Assembly (NCBI GenBank): GCA_003535395.1
Contig: DOHE01000129.1
Location: 1 to 13,855 of the forward strand
Direction: 5' to 3'
DNA: 13,855 nt
Source of the DNA: Clostridiales bacterium
GTDB lineage: Bacteria; Bacillota; Clostridia; UBA8921
Under the pieces are notes generated by a model, which did not search any database, was not told the DNA's origin, and worked only from the letters and a program-made list of their open reading frames with translations. The position numbers and the translations under genes were made by a program. Of this stretch, positions 13,341 to 13,855 are shown in pieces; position 1 is the stretch's first letter, and every line of letters begins with the position of its first letter.

Positions 13341-13855
13341 AATGTCTTCAGCTTCTGCCACCCGGTGACATCGAAGCCCTCCAGGGTCATGACAGTCCCG
13401 CCGTACCGGTCGCATTCCTCGCCCTTCAATGCGTCCGGTGCGTAGGCCAGAGTGAATTCGGGCAGGGCCCGGGCCACCCGGTCCAGGGCTTCCTCATCCG
13501 CCGGATCATCGATGGTTTTGCGCCGCTCCAGCAAGCCTGCCGCATCCGCAGCGATGACCTCATCCTGCAGTTTAGGGTGAACCGTCATCATGGTGGCGCT
13601 GCCTGCCATCTGCGCCACCTGGCGGGCGGAGCGGAAAGCTGCCGGCATGAGCATTGTGGCATATCCCCGCTCTTTGAAGATCCGGATGCAGCGCTTGGTC
13701 ATGGCCAACGCTGCCTCGTCCAGGTCCTGTTCCGACAGCCCGGTACCGCGATCTGCATTCAACTTACTTAGAAAATCCTGCAGCCTTCCCATCACGCATG
13801 CCGCCGTGGAAGGGGCCGGCGTGATCCCGGCGGCTTTCGCCCGGCGGATGCCCCG
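13337..13855 (-). CDS. Transaldolase, C-terminal part (N-terminus beyond window end)
   Basis: The frame is open to the window edge and gives 172 residues of the C-terminal half of a transaldolase. The segments VMGRLQDFL (after AAGITPAPST), GYATMLMPAAFRSARQ and MAGSATMMTVHPKL correspond in order to VGR-LDW, Y-T-VM-ASFR and LAG-D-LTI-P-L of classical transaldolases. The catalytic Schiff-base Lys lies upstream, outside the window, and cannot be checked. The enzyme moves a dihydroxyacetone unit between sugar phosphates; some family members act as fructose-6-phosphate aldolases. An internal GTG/ATG pair at 13795-13790 is not the start, because family-like sequence continues before it. Its TGA overlaps the ATG of the epimerase gene, so it is the first gene seen of the right-hand operon. 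Confidence 0.85.
   Translation of the reverse strand, partial: RGIRRAKAAGITPAPSTAACVMGRLQDFLSKLNADRGTGLSEQDLDEAALAMTKRCIRIFKERGYATMLMPAAFRSARQVAQMAGSATMMTVHPKLQDEVIAADAAGLLERRKTIDDPADEEALDRVARALPEFTLAYAPDALKGEECDRYGGTVMTLEGFDVTGWQKLKTL

Noticed and set aside
12303..13445. Long plus-strand open frame (380 codons) opposite the epimerase and the 5' end of the GlpA-like gene
   Set aside because: It is antisense to two clear protein families, has no family features of its own and reflects the GC-rich third-position bias of the true genes.

Overview
The window looks like chromosomal DNA of a fairly GC-rich member of the Clostridia (Bacillota). This is inferred from gene types (YitT, MATE, a Clostridia-style RadC, AraM, a GlpA/FAD-oxidoreductase/DUF1667 set), strong GGAGG-type Shine-Dalgarno (SD) sites and AT-rich promoters in otherwise GC-rich sequence. 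No rRNA, tRNA, CRISPR array, transposase or phage gene was recognised. No gap between genes exceeds 300 bases; the longest is the divergent spacer at 8191-8466.

Left part (1-5895, all minus strand, transcribed right to left): a two-gene unit encodes a membrane-anchored protein with a Ser/Thr/Pro stalk and a large secreted PKD-domain protein, overlapping by ATGA. Downstream come a MATE-family efflux protein and a YitT-family membrane protein cut by the window start. A short spacer (5896-6067) carries two divergent promoters, one for this unit and one for radC on the plus strand.

Middle part (6068-9300): radC runs right and converges on an araM-type sn-glycerol-1-phosphate dehydrogenase. The gap between them is almost entirely an 11-bp tandem repeat of seven units. 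The dehydrogenase gene has its own promoter and a palindrome in its leader. A second spacer, with 9-10 bp tandem repeats, separates it from a divergent plus-strand alpha/beta-hydrolase (carbohydrate-esterase type). That esterase converges on the right-hand operon across a perfect 20-bp duplication.

Right part (9339-13855, minus strand): an apparent operon of a transaldolase (N-terminus outside the window), a TIM-barrel sugar isomerase/epimerase, a GlpA-like FAD oxidoreductase with a BFD-type [2Fe-2S] domain, and a pyridine-nucleotide-disulfide-type oxidoreductase fused to DUF1667. Three of these genes overlap neighbours by ATGA, suggesting translational coupling. With the nearby dehydrogenase and esterase, the region suggests use of plant- or host-derived sugars feeding triose/glycerol phosphate metabolism, but the substrates cannot be read from the sequence.

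The most unusual features are the FAD-oxidoreductase/DUF1667 fusion with an Ala-rich linker, the unassigned secreted PKD pair, and short tandem repeats (9-20 bp units) at nearly every gene junction and protein linker. I did not find a clear, complete, previously undescribed defence or mobile system.
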